From positions 8,806,001 through 8,870,000 of the forward strand of contig JAKCOZ010000008.1 in the NCBI GenBank assembly GCA_022605955.1: a stretch of 64,000 bases of DNA, written 5' to 3'. The notes under the pieces were generated by a model. It was not told the DNA's origin, did no database searches, and saw only the letters and a list, made by a program, of their open reading frames with translations. The translations under genes were made by a program, and so were the position numbers. This DNA comes from Rallus limicola (Eukaryota > Chordata > Aves > Gruiformes > Rallidae). This document shows positions 61,981-64,000 of this stretch, in pieces (the stretch's first letter is position 1; the number at the start of each line of letters is the position of its first letter).

Positions 61981-64000
61981 AAACAATTCCAGGAACAGTG
62001 AGCAGCAGTGACAGAGAACAACTTCTCATCAACATTAGAAAACTTTCTCTGTAGTAAACTTAGTTTGTAGTCCTTGACTGCAGCAAAGACTGAGGAAAAT
62101 GTTAGCAGTTATAAAAGAGTCCTTTTGGGACAGCACATTCCTGCCACCTCCTGAGGACTTGAACACCACCTAGATCCACAGGAATGTCTTCTGTTTCTTC
62201 TGGGTTAAAAAACCCCACCCTAAAACGTTCCTTTAACCAGGCATTCTAAGAGTGTTTGGATACCTCCAAAAGGAGAGGGTGCAGCTTCCATAGAAGAAAA
62301 TCACGAAATGCACAAAAGGACACAGTTATATCTCCAGCAGTATTTGGCATTGTTTCAGCTGTCAATCTTCCCTCAGTTGCTTACCTGTCCTTAGCACTAC
62401 TAATTTGGGCAATAGAAAACTCCCATTAAAATCAGTGCTGACATTCATCTCAGTGAAAGGCAGACAGCCTGTATTTGAGCAGCTCCCAACCCAGGGCCAG
62501 TGCAGCCAGATTGCTAATAGGATACCAAGGCTTTAAACCCCTGGGTCACACATTTGACTCTAGCCCAGGTCAGCAGCCATCAGATACCATTACCATCTGA
62601 CGGATGCTAAGCAGCCAATGCAAAATGAGCTGCTGGTCTCAGTCCAGTTCCTGGTGGGCAGACATCCACAAAAAGGGAGAAAAATTCATCGCCATTGCAA
62701 TTGATATGGTTTAGCACCTTGGTTGGAAGCCTTAACAGCCAGCCAGAAACTGAACAGCTTTGGGGAGCAGAGGGATGGAAAAAATATTTTTCCACTCTTA
62801 AAAGCCTCCAGAACAGTGCTGATGCACTTTGGCAGAACAAATCTGGGACACTCTCCTGGGTGCTGCCTGTTCTGTAAAAGAAAGGAGGAATTTAGTCTCT
62901 AAGGTTCCCATCCCATTTTCCTTTTAAGCAGCACTTACTTCAACGACACAGCTCACATGCTCATATTTTGTCCATAGTAACTGCCTAATGCCACCTCATT
63001 ACTTCTCATTAATATTTTGTCTTCCTCCATCTTACTGTTAAACCAGCCTGTCATACTCTGGGGCTATTTATAAAAAAGGAACAGCTAATTATACGACAGA
63101 TGCAGTGCCCTGTAGGGTGAATGCATACTGCCACAAACCCACCCCCAGGATTACAGCTTTATCCACCCCTGAAGTGTTCACCTGTGGCTTGTTAGTAAAG
63201 CACTCACTCACAGCACGAAGGGCTGAGAGACTCAAAGAATTTCAGTTCAACTCTGGCTCTGGCATCAGCATCCTTCTTTATTAGCAGCATAAAGCTATTC
63301 ACCATGCTGCTGTGTAATCAAGGCTATAAAGTGTTTGCATTGTAAATACTTCTTTGCATTGTACAAAGTCAGTGACAAAGATGAATTCCCAAACATTCAT
63401 ACCTAGAAAGTACTCATCTACCAGTGAAAACTGTGCTTTCCAGAAGACTGGAGGCAAGGATGGCAAGTTCTTTTGTGCTGGGTTGACTCCTGATCTGTTG
63501 AATATCTTCAGATGAAATCCCCACACATCCTTGCATAAAGCTGAAGTCATTGTATTTTGTGCCAAGGTAGTGGAATTCACATCATTTCCTATGCTGTTTG
63601 AGCGTGGACCTGAGATCAATCCCTTTCGGGGATGTTACATGAACACCATGGTTGAAAAAGTGAACAAAAGACCTTTACACCTTGTAGACCAGTGTTCTTG
63701 TTGCTGGAATCAAACTGTTATGGCTCTTATTAAACCCACCGAATTCTACCAATTTTAGTACAAGCTCTTATAGCTGTTAGACATACACTGCTGTGTTCCT
63801 AGACTATGACTGGCACAGTAGATTGAGAAGCCTCAAGAAGATCCTATGCACATAACCACATTTTCACCTTCTTGCCTCACATCTATATTTCCCTTGTGTA
63901 TCTGTTGTACACAGACAACATCACATCTACAATTCCATCAGTAATTTCACTTCTGCCACTAGCAGGAGCAGTTGACATTGTCAGTTTTTAAAAGTTTTAA
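61978..64000 (-). other. KALRN: KALRN intron, 5' of the first visible exon (runs off the window)
   Basis: Intronic DNA leading to the GGAATTGTTTCAG acceptor. The preceding kalirin exon, which should end with a sequence like FHQKAEQ, was looked for on the minus strand and not found, so it lies beyond the window. No repeat family was recognised here with confidence, and the short open frames on both strands look like chance. Confidence 0.85.

Noticed and set aside
1..64000. Bacterial operons, CRISPR arrays, rRNA and tRNA genes
   Set aside because: No long frames with ribosome binding sites, no regularly spaced repeats, and no tRNA cloverleaf or rRNA sequence was recognised; exon-intron structure and CR1 repeats show a vertebrate genome.

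Overview
The window is vertebrate nuclear DNA, most likely from a bird. It holds no long open reading frame and is AT-rich and CpG-poor. Four 5'-truncated CR1-type LINE fragments are scattered through it, together with a few very old MIR-like SINE relics. That sparse, CR1-dominated repeat content is what bird genomes look like; another sauropsid (turtle, crocodilian) cannot be excluded from this sequence alone.

One gene is supported: an internal part of KALRN (kalirin, a spectrin-repeat Rho guanine-nucleotide exchange factor), read on the minus strand. Four coding exons are visible. In gene order they are 61846-61977, 56284-56514, 31287-31409 and 8677-8868. They are 132, 231, 123 and 192 bp long, each has canonical AG/GT borders, and all junctions are phase 0. 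Joined in that order they encode 240 contiguous residues, corresponding to roughly residues 427-666 of the full-length protein by my recollection of mammalian kalirin. The first two exons form one complete spectrin-like repeat and the last two the next one. Residue choices favour kalirin over its paralogue TRIO. The exons on either side of this block were looked for and not found in the window.

Layout from low to high coordinate: 1-8676 is intron downstream of the last visible exon. 8869-31286 is a 22.4 kb intron holding two CR1 copies, a CpG-rich patch (about 26055-26400) and an imperfect palindrome (27676-27734). 31410-56283 is a 24.9 kb intron holding two more CR1 copies, MIR-like relics and simple repeats. 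56515-61845 is a 5.3 kb intron, and 61978-64000 is intron upstream of the first visible exon. More than 98 percent of the window is intronic.

No nested protein gene, tRNA, rRNA, CRISPR array or microbial feature was found. The observations most worth checking are the CpG-rich patch as a possible internal promoter, a tandem 3' splice site at the first exon whose inner site leads to a stop codon, the fact that all four exons could be skipped in frame, and the 59 bp hairpin-forming sequence.
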